Positions 15,001 through 22,923 of a stretch of 31,242 bases of DNA are shown here, in pieces. Every line of letters starts with the position of its first letter. Within the stretch, counting starts at the first letter, position 1. The notes beneath the pieces were generated by a model. It made no database searches and was not told where the DNA came from. It was given only the letters and a program-made list of their open reading frames with translations. This DNA comes from a virus: positions 1-31,242 of IMG/VR virus record IMGVR_UViG_3300037585_001440, one strand, 5' to 3'. Position numbers and translations under genes: made by a program.

Positions 15001-18000
15001 GGTAGAATGCACAAGGGAAATCCAGGAATGGCAAGTACTATAGACCAAGGAGTTTACGGTATGGAAGGTATAGTGAAAGCAGGCCCAGGTACCGCTTATA
15101 ATTTTAACAGTTCGGGTGATCCGAATGGGGCTAAGCATTGGTCTAATGATAAAATTCTTCGATTAAAGAGTGATTATGAGGCTGAGATTACCGCGAATAA
15201 TAATCCTTATGTTGGAACTGGAACGGATGATGTAGAATGGACTAAAGTGTATGAAGCTGATAGCACTGAAAATCCCCAAAAAGTTTTTATGCATCTCTCG
15301 TATTCTTCTGTAGGCGTTGACTTACACGATGGAGATTTCCATGTTTTGGATGCTTTTGTGTCGATGTCATGGAATACTTACACTCTTAGCATGCAGGGTG
15401 GAATGTTAGGTGAACATGCTTTTCAGTGGATAGCTGCGAAGGGAATACATTTCGACGATTCTATTTCAGGGCCTCATTATCATCACGCTATTGGTAATAA
15501 CATCACCGAATTTAACGATTACATGAACAGTTCGTCTTTAGAGGCTCACGATAGGCAATTCGATCCTTCTTTTAGAGGAGGGCCCTCGGCTGAGGCGGTT
15601 ATGAATAGATTGGTACCTGGTAGTAAATTTCAGTTCGATGGAGATGACGATAACACCTACACTATATTAAGTTCAGATGTTAAATACTTATATAATCACA
15701 CTCCCTGGAACCCCGTACTAAAGACGGATAACAATGGGGATGTTCAAAAAGGGGGAAATAGTGTTTCTGAAGCCCTACAAGAATGGTACGATTCAGGTTT
15801 TTCAACTACTAAATACGAAGACTTTAAAGAAAAGGTCGTTGATTTTGGTAGAGCTAACAACAGAAGAGTTGTATTTATTTTACAACTTAGTAGAGATGGT
15901 GCCCAAAGTAGCATTCCAGGCGATTCAGATCCTAGACAACAAGCTTACAATCCAATGGACACTGCTGACGTTGACGATTATCAAACTATTAGATTTTTAG
16001 ATTACCACGTGGAACCAGGTACGAGTATTTTACCTACTTCTCCGGCTATATTTGAAACAGAAGGAACAGAGAATATAGATTTAAATATATATTATGAGGC
16101 TAGCGATGCTTTACCTCTAAGATTGGACCTTACTGACGGAAGTGGAACAACTGGATTAGAATCAAACGGAATCTTAGCAGATAACGGGGTTAAGTACGAA
16201 AAGGATTCTGTTAAAGGTTATTTATTAGCACCTGTAGGAAGTAGAGTAACTATTAATAACCCGCCTTCTTTTCCAGGAGAAATAGATTATGGTCCGCAAG
16301 CTCAACAATTTCCCGAGGAAGATTTCTTCGTTAGAGTTGTTGATTGGGACGGTAACATACTCTCTATAGCAGGACCTGGATTACAAGCTACTGATACAAT
16401 TGCTAATGGCGGTTTAACTAGTAGTTCTAATCAATACGCTGGACTTACACTTACGTTTTGGAGAGACGATTTGAGTTATACTAAAGCAACCGTGTATGCG
16501 ATTAGAGAAATTGTAGACAACTCTAATGGAAGCGCTGCTTATATCACAAAAATAGAAATAGATCCAATGGTTTATCAAATAGGCGTTGGATTACCTTATT
16601 ATAATTGTTTTTCATTCGGTAACGGAGTGGAATCTAATAGGATTAGAGATGACTTTAACGCGTCTTTTATACAAAATGGAGTAAAAGCATCTACAGTGTT
16701 AGAAGAACCTTACGAAGAAGAAAGGAGAAAATACGGGTTGATATACTCTGGACTGTACAACTCTACTAGCGGTGTGAATAATTTAAATCAATTTATACAA
16801 GCGGAACAAATAACAAAAGAATTGATGCCGGCTTATGGTAGTATACAAAAACTATACGCTAGAGATAATGATCTTGTTACGTTTTGTGAAGATAGAGTAT
16901 TACAAATATTTGTAGACAAAGATGTTCTTTACAACGCTGATGGAAAACCGCATTTATTAGCTACCAACAGAGTGCTAGGCGAGGCGCGTCCTTTCAGTGG
17001 AGATTACGGTATATCTAGAAATCCAGAGTCATTTGCTAAGGAGTCGTTTAGAGCTTATTTTACAGATAAACAAAGAGGAGCGGTGTTAAGATTATCTAAA
17101 GATGGGTTAACGCCCATATCAAACCAGGGATTACACGATTACTTTCGAGACAACTTAAGAGACGGCGGTAAAATATATGGTAGTTACGATTTACATAAAA
17201 AAGACTATAATTTATCTATCTTTTACGCAGATGGAGAGAATTTAATTTTAAACCCAGGGTTTGAAGAGGGTGGAAACTTTTTAACAACTTTAGCGCCTGA
17301 ATTATTATTAAACCCTGGTTTCGATAATGCTACCAATGTTTTAGGTAGCGAGCTCTTGCTTCAACCAGAGCTACCCGTTACTCTCGCTGGTCAAACTAAT
17401 TTTATAGATGATTTTGATTGTGATGCTGTTGATACGAGTTACAATCATTACGGTTCCGACGTTACCACTACAGTTTCCCAGACAGTTCCAGTAACACCGT
17501 ATGGAAATTACAGTGGACAAACTATGAGAGTTAACGATACCACTGGATTGTTCCATAATATGAACGTTAAGTATGTATCTAACGTTGGTAGTTTTGGAAT
17601 GGTAGTTAATTCTTGGAGCACTACAACTCATGACGAAATAAAAATAGCTAATGTAAATCATAGTACGGGTTTTATTACTCTTCAAACTACAAACCCAGCT
17701 GGTGGAATTGCTGCTGTAGTAGGGGCTGGTGGTATACATCATGGAGCAACTATTGTTTTTGAAGATTATCCGTCTCATCTCCCTATAACAGTTAACACTT
17801 GGAATATTACAAACTACTGGACTACTGGTGTATACTTTACGGATCTTTCTACTTGGTGGAATGGGGATCCAACAGCAGGTAGCACGAACACGCAGCCTTG
17901 GAACACAACTTCATCACGTGCAATTGCGTTTGAAACAAGTGATTGGATGTGTCCTAACGGAGCCAACATAGATTACACGCAACCATCCTCTAACTTATTA

Positions 18001-21000
18001 GATATTCAATCATCAAAGAGCTATGATTTATCTTTTAATGTTTCAACGTTCCGAGACGCTGGCGGTGGATATCTTCACGATCCTGAATTTGAAATAGCTA
18101 TTTACGGGAGTATGATCAACGGGGTAGCTACCGCTGTAAAGTTTAACGTGGTTTTAAACAGCGATTACGCATGGGACCAAAACGAAAGTCCACCTGGAGA
18201 TTCTCAAGTAAGTAATTACTGGTTTGGTACTTCTACATCTTCAGCGACCGGTGATTCGGTTAATGGTACTACTGATACTTATCTTGCTAATAGAATGGTT
18301 ATTAAATTGGTATCTGGTGGAGAGGGTCAAGGCGCCGGTCTCAATCAATCTTTTCCAGTGATGGATGGATTTAGTTTAGTGGAATCAGGATATGTTTTGC
18401 CTACTAACTGGATGGTCGGTCCAGGTATGTCAGGGGTAGATAATATTATTCCAACAGCAACGAATTCCGCTTCTCTTAACGATGGAAGTGGTAGCGTGTT
18501 ATTTACTTCTCCAAACGAGATGTGGCCAAGCGAAGCAGATTACCTACAACAACATGTGGCTACAGCAAACCAACCAGGAGATTATGACCATGTTCAAGTA
18601 TCTTTCGAAGTGTTTAACCTTACTCATCATATTGGTAGCGGTCCCGGAGGAGGAGGTTCTAGAGGTTTACGCGTTTCTTTTTACAACGATAACTTAAAAG
18701 GATTCAAAACATCACCGCATGAAATTACGCTAACGCCAGGTAGTAATACTGTTACAATTAATAAAAACATGGCAATTGCCGGAACTAACGATCCTAATTT
18801 AGCTGGTCTTATAAGATTTGAAACAACAGGGAGAGACATTCAGTGGGATGGTGTTTCTTTTAATATTGACAACCTTTCCATGAAGATAATTACCCAAAAC
18901 ACGCCTAACTGGGCTTTAACTGGATATAACAACAATGGAGTTGTTGATTCGTCCCCAGCTATTCAAGGAGATTTTGTCGGTATCACGGTACCATCTGGGG
19001 CTCCTGTAATACCTTTAGATCAAGGGTGGTATAGAGTTACTTCTGAAATTGCCTCTGTTAGCACGCCAGGAAAATTACGAACGGTAATTGGACCTAACGT
19101 TGCGTGGATTGACGACTCTCCTCCAGAAGTGAATGTAAGTAATCAAACTCATTTTATTCAGACTTCAGGAACTTATGAGACTAATATATATATAGCTGAT
19201 ACCGATGATTACCCATTTTTCTTTGGTAATATTGGGGTTGGTGGAGCGCATGCAAATGGAGTTTTTGGAGTTGATTCTATCTCGTTGAGACAAATAGTTC
19301 CTTGGGGTGGAACTGTACCCGAATGGGATATAGACACAACTGGACTTGCTGCTGGGCAAATATTTTATGATGAAATTAAATGGGAAAGAAAAAGAGTGGT
19401 TACCTTTAGAGAAGCAATCGCAGGAGTACATTTAAAGCAATATTTTTCAAATAATTTATTTAGATCTGAAAATCTAACTTTAGAAAACGCTGAGTTTCAT
19501 TTCGAAATGGGAGACAAGTATAGAACGACTTTCAAGATGAAAAATGTTGATTTTGGTAATAGTTGTACTTGTAGTGTTGATCCTACGGTAAACACAACTG
19601 AAGCCCTGTGTCTTAGTGTGACTGGTGCGCAGTGGACGTGTCCTGCTGGTGTTTGTAGTATTGACCCTACAACAAACACATCCGAGGCTTTGTGTGACGC
19701 CGCTACTGGTGTTTGGACCCCTTCCTTGTTTCCCAAGTTAACGATGATGGTTTACAACGAGGTAGGTGAAGGATTTAGAGAAACTGTAGATTTACAAGAA
19801 GGCAATAAAACCTATGAGTTTGTCAACGAAATAGGAGAGCACGAGGGGAACCCCGCGACCAACCAAAATCCACTTCCAATTGATTTACTTCGACGTATGA
19901 GTTTCTATATTGGAGAATGGAACGATCCTGAAACAATGGATAGTTGGGTTGGTGATGATCTTTTTTATGGTAATATCGACGATATATCTATAGAAAAAAT
20001 AGGAGGAGGTAAGACCATTACATTTAGTGAAGATGTTAGAGGTTGGACAAGTTTTAAATCTTTTATACCGGAGTTCGGGATTAGCGTAGTTAACCAATAT
20101 TATACTATGAAATATGGTAAGTTATACAAGCACCATATTCCAGGTACAGATAGAAATACTTTTTATGGTGAGTTCGAAGAGTCATCTATTACTCCAATAT
20201 TAAACACGCATCCAGACGTTATTAAAAACTTTAACACACTGTTCTATGAAGGTAGTCAATCCAGAATAAGAGCGTGGACAGCATCGAACACTGACGGAGA
20301 ATATTATAACTTATATAACGACGAAGGCTGGTATGTTGAAAACATACACACAGATAAACAAAGAGGATCTGTAGGTGAATTTATAGAAAAAGAAGGGAAA
20401 TGGTTTAATGCTATTAGAGGAAGAGTAGGTCAAGTAGATACAGCGGCATTTAATTTCCAAGGAATAGGAACCACATTAGGTCAAATTATTACAGGGTGTA
20501 CGAATGATGCTCCCGGTGATAACCCGGATATAAACGGTTTTGGGAGCGACGGTAATATATGCGTGGCTCCTTGCGCGTTTGGTTATGCAGCCGCTAATTA
20601 TAATCCAAATGCAACTGTTGATGATGGTAGTTGTAATTTGATATTCTTTGGTTGTATGGATCCTAATGCTACTAATTACAATCCTGTTAATTCAGTTGAT
20701 GATGGTAGTTGTATTTTTCTGAATGGTTTTGAAGCTCAATTTCGTCATGCTACCGCCGCCCATAACGATGGTGCTATGAGAATTGTTCACGCAGGAACAA
20801 ATATACCAGCGAATTATTATGGTAGCACTAATAATCCACATGCCTATATTCCTAATTTCGGAGTTGATGGTATTGACCTCATTTGGAGTAGTTATGGAAA
20901 CGTAACCAATCCTGGAACATATCCTTTTTCCGAAGTAACTGGATTAAATTTAGGGCCGGTTGCAGTAACGGTGAATTCAAATAACACTTATAATCCGTCA

Positions 21001-21111
21001 GTAAATTTCAACGCGTTTATTCTTGGAATGGTTGTTAACGGATGTACAGATCCTACAGCAACTAACTTTGACTACTCGGCGAATACAGACGACGGTAGTT
21101 GTACATATTAA
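12046..21111 (+). CDS. Giant tail protein: stabilization/hub framework with inserted receptor-binding modules
   Basis: This 3021-residue protein opens with MNKDFDERIVPSGQYRDAMN and VSTSEGSNVGTVQNILGNTR, a start I recall from tail stabilization/tubular-B-like proteins of short-tailed phages. A mainly beta framework runs to about residue 1733, ending in QRGAVLRLSKDGLTPISNQG and YDLHKKDYNLSIFY. The framework appears to resume at about 2656 with KTITFSEDVRGWTSFKSF, YEGSQSRIRAW and GEFIEKEGKWFNAIRG. The roughly 920 residues between hold jelly-roll-like entries (NPGFE near 1736, NPGFD near 1756) and two Cys-Trp motifs (2509-2531, 2537-2558). The C-terminus bears three Cys/Asp repeats. Such surface modules would bind host glycans or protein; that is inferred. 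The protein probably forms the tail hub below the neck. No enzyme motif was seen. Confidence 0.82.
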   Translation: MPVIKNGFDKAAMNKDFDERIVPSGQYRDAMNIQVSTSEGSNVGTVQNILGNTRVENLIPIGDEMNPLTGQEYRCVGAVVDEKNDALYWFVTCAEFDAIIEYKDDPTNQTSNTCTPILVDRNKDVLKFDYNTLITAVNIIDDMLFWTDNVNEPKKISISTLKNNLHTNLTSHSSMYRRADWGQTTSAMINIGPIKEDHITVIKKKPGKAPTIAFSDSNVQRIYDFGDTPSSAFNLTPIDISIGGSLPLVGTDLTFTHEGYSNYFEDFEYIIGDIILLSRDDTTGNLPQNYELKLKITGILYDNWWEAAGWGRFRFTGEILEISSSIPVDEAFFYNSYKKVDTDVLFEKEFIRFATRYKYADGQYSAFSPFTQPVFLAGSFGFHPTKDPYNLGMENNIIDIRLQDLVTPDIPNDVAQIDILFKKETSTTVYSVDSIRPDDPPLNGSSYNYWNSNSYTSHKYLTTGYVEGTGTEDSTHHATNITSNKGEYIVSTENIYAALPENQILRPWDNVPRQALAQEITSNRIVYANYLQNYTLKDFEDRICYPDLDLGYEERKFDPLNTTAVTFETGKQSVKSDRTYYLGVVYGDRYGRETPVFTGKDSSIKIPYDISDSATFSGAASKSLRLRGSLIGEQPSFAEYYKYFIKQTTGEYYNLTMDRVYKNTGDDTMWISFPSSDRNKLQEGDYLTIKKQVDVERQVPEENKLKVIDIQNNAPDSIKFEYTQLGTGGGTAEDLAALFSNSSAQPAEDVKRISIDRETWIESEFGMDLDKFASTSRHLVIQFEITSNNVVTKSEKYDVAAYFREEAGNDGVYNFLLNKKITPADSWVESSPGVLNSAKLLTIVIFEKTKKNTTEFEGRFFVKIISNTLTNQYLIPSASSTTNDYQVVARAYVFNLFDRHQTHTSLNASTTGYGIYNSTEFNTGNTQPVHVTAVDTKTEPRWAEITKFNSNQTSNQGWFIDNMHFVSGQEPPEMQATLMWDAAQSGRMHKGNPGMASTIDQGVYGMEGIVKAGPGTAYNFNSSGDPNGAKHWSNDKILRLKSDYEAEITANNNPYVGTGTDDVEWTKVYEADSTENPQKVFMHLSYSSVGVDLHDGDFHVLDAFVSMSWNTYTLSMQGGMLGEHAFQWIAAKGIHFDDSISGPHYHHAIGNNITEFNDYMNSSSLEAHDRQFDPSFRGGPSAEAVMNRLVPGSKFQFDGDDDNTYTILSSDVKYLYNHTPWNPVLKTDNNGDVQKGGNSVSEALQEWYDSGFSTTKYEDFKEKVVDFGRANNRRVVFILQLSRDGAQSSIPGDSDPRQQAYNPMDTADVDDYQTIRFLDYHVEPGTSILPTSPAIFETEGTENIDLNIYYEASDALPLRLDLTDGSGTTGLESNGILADNGVKYEKDSVKGYLLAPVGSRVTINNPPSFPGEIDYGPQAQQFPEEDFFVRVVDWDGNILSIAGPGLQATDTIANGGLTSSSNQYAGLTLTFWRDDLSYTKATVYAIREIVDNSNGSAAYITKIEIDPMVYQIGVGLPYYNCFSFGNGVESNRIRDDFNASFIQNGVKASTVLEEPYEEERRKYGLIYSGLYNSTSGVNNLNQFIQAEQITKELMPAYGSIQKLYARDNDLVTFCEDRVLQIFVDKDVLYNADGKPHLLATNRVLGEARPFSGDYGISRNPESFAKESFRAYFTDKQRGAVLRLSKDGLTPISNQGLHDYFRDNLRDGGKIYGSYDLHKKDYNLSIFYADGENLILNPGFEEGGNFLTTLAPELLLNPGFDNATNVLGSELLLQPELPVTLAGQTNFIDDFDCDAVDTSYNHYGSDVTTTVSQTVPVTPYGNYSGQTMRVNDTTGLFHNMNVKYVSNVGSFGMVVNSWSTTTHDEIKIANVNHSTGFITLQTTNPAGGIAAVVGAGGIHHGATIVFEDYPSHLPITVNTWNITNYWTTGVYFTDLSTWWNGDPTAGSTNTQPWNTTSSRAIAFETSDWMCPNGANIDYTQPSSNLLDIQSSKSYDLSFNVSTFRDAGGGYLHDPEFEIAIYGSMINGVATAVKFNVVLNSDYAWDQNESPPGDSQVSNYWFGTSTSSATGDSVNGTTDTYLANRMVIKLVSGGEGQGAGLNQSFPVMDGFSLVESGYVLPTNWMVGPGMSGVDNIIPTATNSASLNDGSGSVLFTSPNEMWPSEADYLQQHVATANQPGDYDHVQVSFEVFNLTHHIGSGPGGGGSRGLRVSFYNDNLKGFKTSPHEITLTPGSNTVTINKNMAIAGTNDPNLAGLIRFETTGRDIQWDGVSFNIDNLSMKIITQNTPNWALTGYNNNGVVDSSPAIQGDFVGITVPSGAPVIPLDQGWYRVTSEIASVSTPGKLRTVIGPNVAWIDDSPPEVNVSNQTHFIQTSGTYETNIYIADTDDYPFFFGNIGVGGAHANGVFGVDSISLRQIVPWGGTVPEWDIDTTGLAAGQIFYDEIKWERKRVVTFREAIAGVHLKQYFSNNLFRSENLTLENAEFHFEMGDKYRTTFKMKNVDFGNSCTCSVDPTVNTTEALCLSVTGAQWTCPAGVCSIDPTTNTSEALCDAATGVWTPSLFPKLTMMVYNEVGEGFRETVDLQEGNKTYEFVNEIGEHEGNPATNQNPLPIDLLRRMSFYIGEWNDPETMDSWVGDDLFYGNIDDISIEKIGGGKTITFSEDVRGWTSFKSFIPEFGISVVNQYYTMKYGKLYKHHIPGTDRNTFYGEFEESSITPILNTHPDVIKNFNTLFYEGSQSRIRAWTASNTDGEYYNLYNDEGWYVENIHTDKQRGSVGEFIEKEGKWFNAIRGRVGQVDTAAFNFQGIGTTLGQIITGCTNDAPGDNPDINGFGSDGNICVAPCAFGYAAANYNPNATVDDGSCNLIFFGCMDPNATNYNPVNSVDDGSCIFLNGFEAQFRHATAAHNDGAMRIVHAGTNIPANYYGSTNNPHAYIPNFGVDGIDLIWSSYGNVTNPGTYPFSEVTGLNLGPVAVTVNSNNTYNPSVNFNAFILGMVVNGCTDPTATNFDYSANTDDGSCTY
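19570..19638 (+). repeat. Cys-Trp motif, copy 1
   Basis: Codons 2509-2531 encode a motif CSVDP..N.TEALC......QWT: Cys2509, Asp-Pro, Asn, Glu-Ala-Leu-Cys2522, then Trp2530. It is followed six codons later by copy 2 and matched by copy 3 in another gene at 22533-22601. Confidence 0.7.
19654..19719 (+). repeat. Cys-Trp motif, copy 2
   Basis: Codons 2537-2558 encode CSIDP.TNTSEALCDAATGVWT, with Cys2537, Cys2550 and Trp2557 aligned to copy 1. The two Cys probably form a disulfide or hold a small loop outside the cell. Confidence 0.7.
20572..20634 (+). repeat. Cys/Asp repeat, copy 1 (DDGSC)
   Basis: Codons 2843-2863 encode CAFGYAAANYNPNATVDDGSC, slightly shorter in its front half than copies 2 and 3. 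Repeats of the form GC-DP-A-NY-P-A--DDGSC are common in secreted proteins of marine Bacteroidota. The Asp cluster suggests calcium binding (inference). Confidence 0.75.
20650..20712 (+). repeat. Cys/Asp repeat, copy 2 (DDGSC)
   Basis: Codons 2869-2889 begin GCMDPNATNYNP and end VDDGSC, the best match to the consensus. It lies 5 codons after copy 1. Confidence 0.82.
21040..21102 (+). repeat. Cys/Asp repeat, copy 3 at the protein C-terminus
   Basis: Codons 2999-3019 begin GCTDPTATNFDY and end TDDGSC, followed by Thr-Tyr and the stop. It is separated from copy 2 by about 110 residues of a distinct beta-like domain, so the repeats bracket that domain. Confidence 0.82.
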
Positions 21112-21122
21112 TATAATACAAC

Positions 21123-22439
21123 ATGGCTTTAATTAAAACAATAAAAATAGATAATACCGCGATACGAACCGGTGGAGCTAGTAGATCTGTGGTAATAACA
21201 GGCGATAGCGACGCTGTGTTTAGTTTAAAGGTTCTTAGATCTTCAGACGGCAGATATTATAATTTTTTCACAAATACTTTTGAGGCTACTTATACGTCTA
21301 AAAGTAGATTAGCAAATAAAAAACCAGGGAGTTTTAGTATTGTTTTTCCGGCAGCCACAAGCGGAGATACTTACACGATACACGTCTTTGCGGAACCTCA
21401 CTATAACACGGAGTTTAATTTTGGTAGTAATAAATTGCATTATTCGACAGTTATAGAGCAAGTTGGTTCTGGTAGTGGCGATGGAAATTCAACTATTACG
21501 TTTGCTACAGACACATCTATTTCTACTGTTTCAGCCACAACTATTGGTACTTCCGCTGGATCTTCAACTGATAAATTTGTAGGCGCTAGTAGATCGACTG
21601 TCACAATGAAAGACAAGCAACTAACAGTTCCAGCAGCTACAGGAAATTACGGGGTTTTTATAACCGATCCTGGAGTAACTAGTAATGTTGGAGAGTGGGA
21701 TGCTAATGACTTATATTGGATTACTACCGCTGCTGATCACGAGACAACTAGCGCTAGTACACACGACACTGGATCTGATAGTACGGCTTTAGTGTTGGAT
21801 AACGTAGATGGTTTATATATTGGTATGCACGTGTCAGCGATAGAATCAGGAAGTGTTACATCTACTATGCCCACGATAACGGCTATTGATACAGATACTT
21901 TAACGGTAACTTTATCAGCTGCTCAAACTTGGGATATTACAAAAGACATAACATTTAGAGCTTATGGACCTGGTCTAATAAAGAAAACAACAAATATAGA
22001 ATTAGAACTAACAAATGCCACTTGTAAATTGGGACAAGAATCTACTACGGTTCGTACGGCTATAGCGTCTGGAACAGGAACAGCGGTTGATGTTAATGGT
22101 ACTGGTGGAATAGGTAATGGAGCAACTATTAGATGTAAATTTATTGATAAAAGTACTCACGCATCTCCTTGTGTGGTAGCTCACGGCGGCGCTACGGGAC
22201 ATATTACTCAAGGAACACTCAATATTACAAGAGGGTTGTTTTGCGCTACTACCACTGCTACTTTTAATCCACCTCTTGGAGTTGACGTTCCTATACGGGC
22301 GGGAACAATAATATATATAGACGGAAGTAGTGCTGATATTTATCTAAGTGGAACTATATCCATAAGTAAATATCCAACAACTAACAAAAACATATACATC
22401 GATGTAAGTAAGATATTTACCGCAGGTGTTAATACATAA
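21123..22439 (+). CDS. Beta-rich tail/fibre-like protein
   Basis: This 438-residue protein is rich in Thr, Ser, Gly, Val and Ile with few charges, and is almost certainly beta-structured. Residues 1-120 form one domain (KTIKIDNTAIRTGGASRSVV, FSLKVLRSSDGRYYNFFTNT, TYTIHVFAEPHYNTEF). A low-complexity Ser/Thr stretch covers about 120-160. Residues 217-282 resemble the VGM-VS module of the neck protein (LYIGMHVSAIESG and TLTVTLSAAQTW). The C-terminal part (about 285-438) contains ITRGLFCATTTATFNPPLGV and ends in a possible barrel. There is no signal peptide or membrane segment. It starts 11 nt after the giant tail gene and ends 3 nt before the next, so it is probably a virion accessory or fibre protein. 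Confidence 0.75.
   Translation: MALIKTIKIDNTAIRTGGASRSVVITGDSDAVFSLKVLRSSDGRYYNFFTNTFEATYTSKSRLANKKPGSFSIVFPAATSGDTYTIHVFAEPHYNTEFNFGSNKLHYSTVIEQVGSGSGDGNSTITFATDTSISTVSATTIGTSAGSSTDKFVGASRSTVTMKDKQLTVPAATGNYGVFITDPGVTSNVGEWDANDLYWITTAADHETTSASTHDTGSDSTALVLDNVDGLYIGMHVSAIESGSVTSTMPTITAIDTDTLTVTLSAAQTWDITKDITFRAYGPGLIKKTTNIELELTNATCKLGQESTTVRTAIASGTGTAVDVNGTGGIGNGATIRCKFIDKSTHASPCVVAHGGATGHITQGTLNITRGLFCATTTATFNPPLGVDVPIRAGTIIYIDGSSADIYLSGTISISKYPTTNKNIYIDVSKIFTAGVNT
21771..21968 (+). repeat. Beta module, copy 3 (divergent VGM-VS type)
   Basis: Codons 217-282 of the fibre-like protein include LVLDNVDGLYIGMHVSAIES and then TITAIDTDTLTVTLSAAQTW. The order of landmarks follows the two copies in the neck protein, but similarity is weaker. 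Confidence 0.4.
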
Positions 22440-22442
22440 AAT

Positions 22443-22883
22443 ATGATAACAATAAGCTTTAATGGACCAATAGATAACGATTCGTTACAAATAGGAGATG
22501 GAATATACTATATAATGCCACGTACTGGTACTTGTAGCGTCGATCCTGATGATAACATAACTCAAACTATGTGTAACGCCGCTAGTGGTACCTGGACTCC
22601 AACCGTAGGGTTTGATCACTCTACATCTACCCCGGTGTACGGAGGGGTTTTAATGGATATAAATTCAGTCGCGAATGGGGTGAGTACGATAACTGTTAAC
22701 GATGCGGGTACTCAAGCCGCTGTTGATATTACCGGCGATACGTTTATTATGTTTGCTAAAGATAGTAGGATTAACTTATCTGGATTAATAGGGTATTATG
22801 CAGAACCTATAATTAAAAATAACTCTAAAGTAAACGCGGAGATGTTTTCTATAGGTTCTGAAATAACTCCTAGTAGTAAATAA
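22443..22883 (+). CDS. Small beta-rich structural protein with a Cys-Trp motif
   Basis: This 146-residue protein starts with strands ITISFNGPIDNDSLQIGDGI. Residues 31-53 then match the Cys-Trp motif of the giant tail protein (Cys31, Asp34-Pro35, Asn38, Cys44, Trp51). The rest is beta-like: TPVYGGVLMDINSVANGVST, ITVNDAGTQAAVDITGDTFI and INLSGLIGYYAEPIIKNNSK. The last part resembles the ends of small virion proteins in which 'GYYA' and 'N.SK..AELFS.GSE' patterns recur in marine phages (recollection). There are no catalytic residues or membrane segment. It begins 3 nt after the preceding fibre-like gene, so the two are probably translated together and may act together. Confidence 0.75.
   Translation: MITISFNGPIDNDSLQIGDGIYYIMPRTGTCSVDPDDNITQTMCNAASGTWTPTVGFDHSTSTPVYGGVLMDINSVANGVSTITVNDAGTQAAVDITGDTFIMFAKDSRINLSGLIGYYAEPIIKNNSKVNAEMFSIGSEITPSSK
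22533..22601 (+). repeat. Cys-Trp motif, copy 3 (different gene)
   Basis: Codons 31-53 of the 146-residue protein encode CSVDPDDNITQTMCNAASGT then WTP. Spacing matches copy 2 closely (Cys to Cys 13 residues, Cys to Trp 7), although DNA similarity is limited and third codon positions differ. Confidence 0.7.
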
Positions 22884-22923
22884 CACGTAAAAAGTGTAAT
22901 TATAAATAAAACAAAATAATATT
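22884..22923 (+). promoter_or_regulatory. A/T-rich leader ending ATTATG
   Basis: This 40-nt gap is nearly all A and T and ends in the ATTATG start context. It contains no clear promoter and no hairpin followed by a T tract. Confidence 0.35.

Noticed and set aside
15734-16000. Overlapping + strand frame of 88 codons
   Set aside because: Lies wholly inside the giant tail gene in another frame, without a leader; the main frame is clearly coding.
17371-17778. Minus-strand frame (135 codons) inside the giant tail gene
   Set aside because: Composition is not protein-like and the + strand frame is continuous and coherent through this region.
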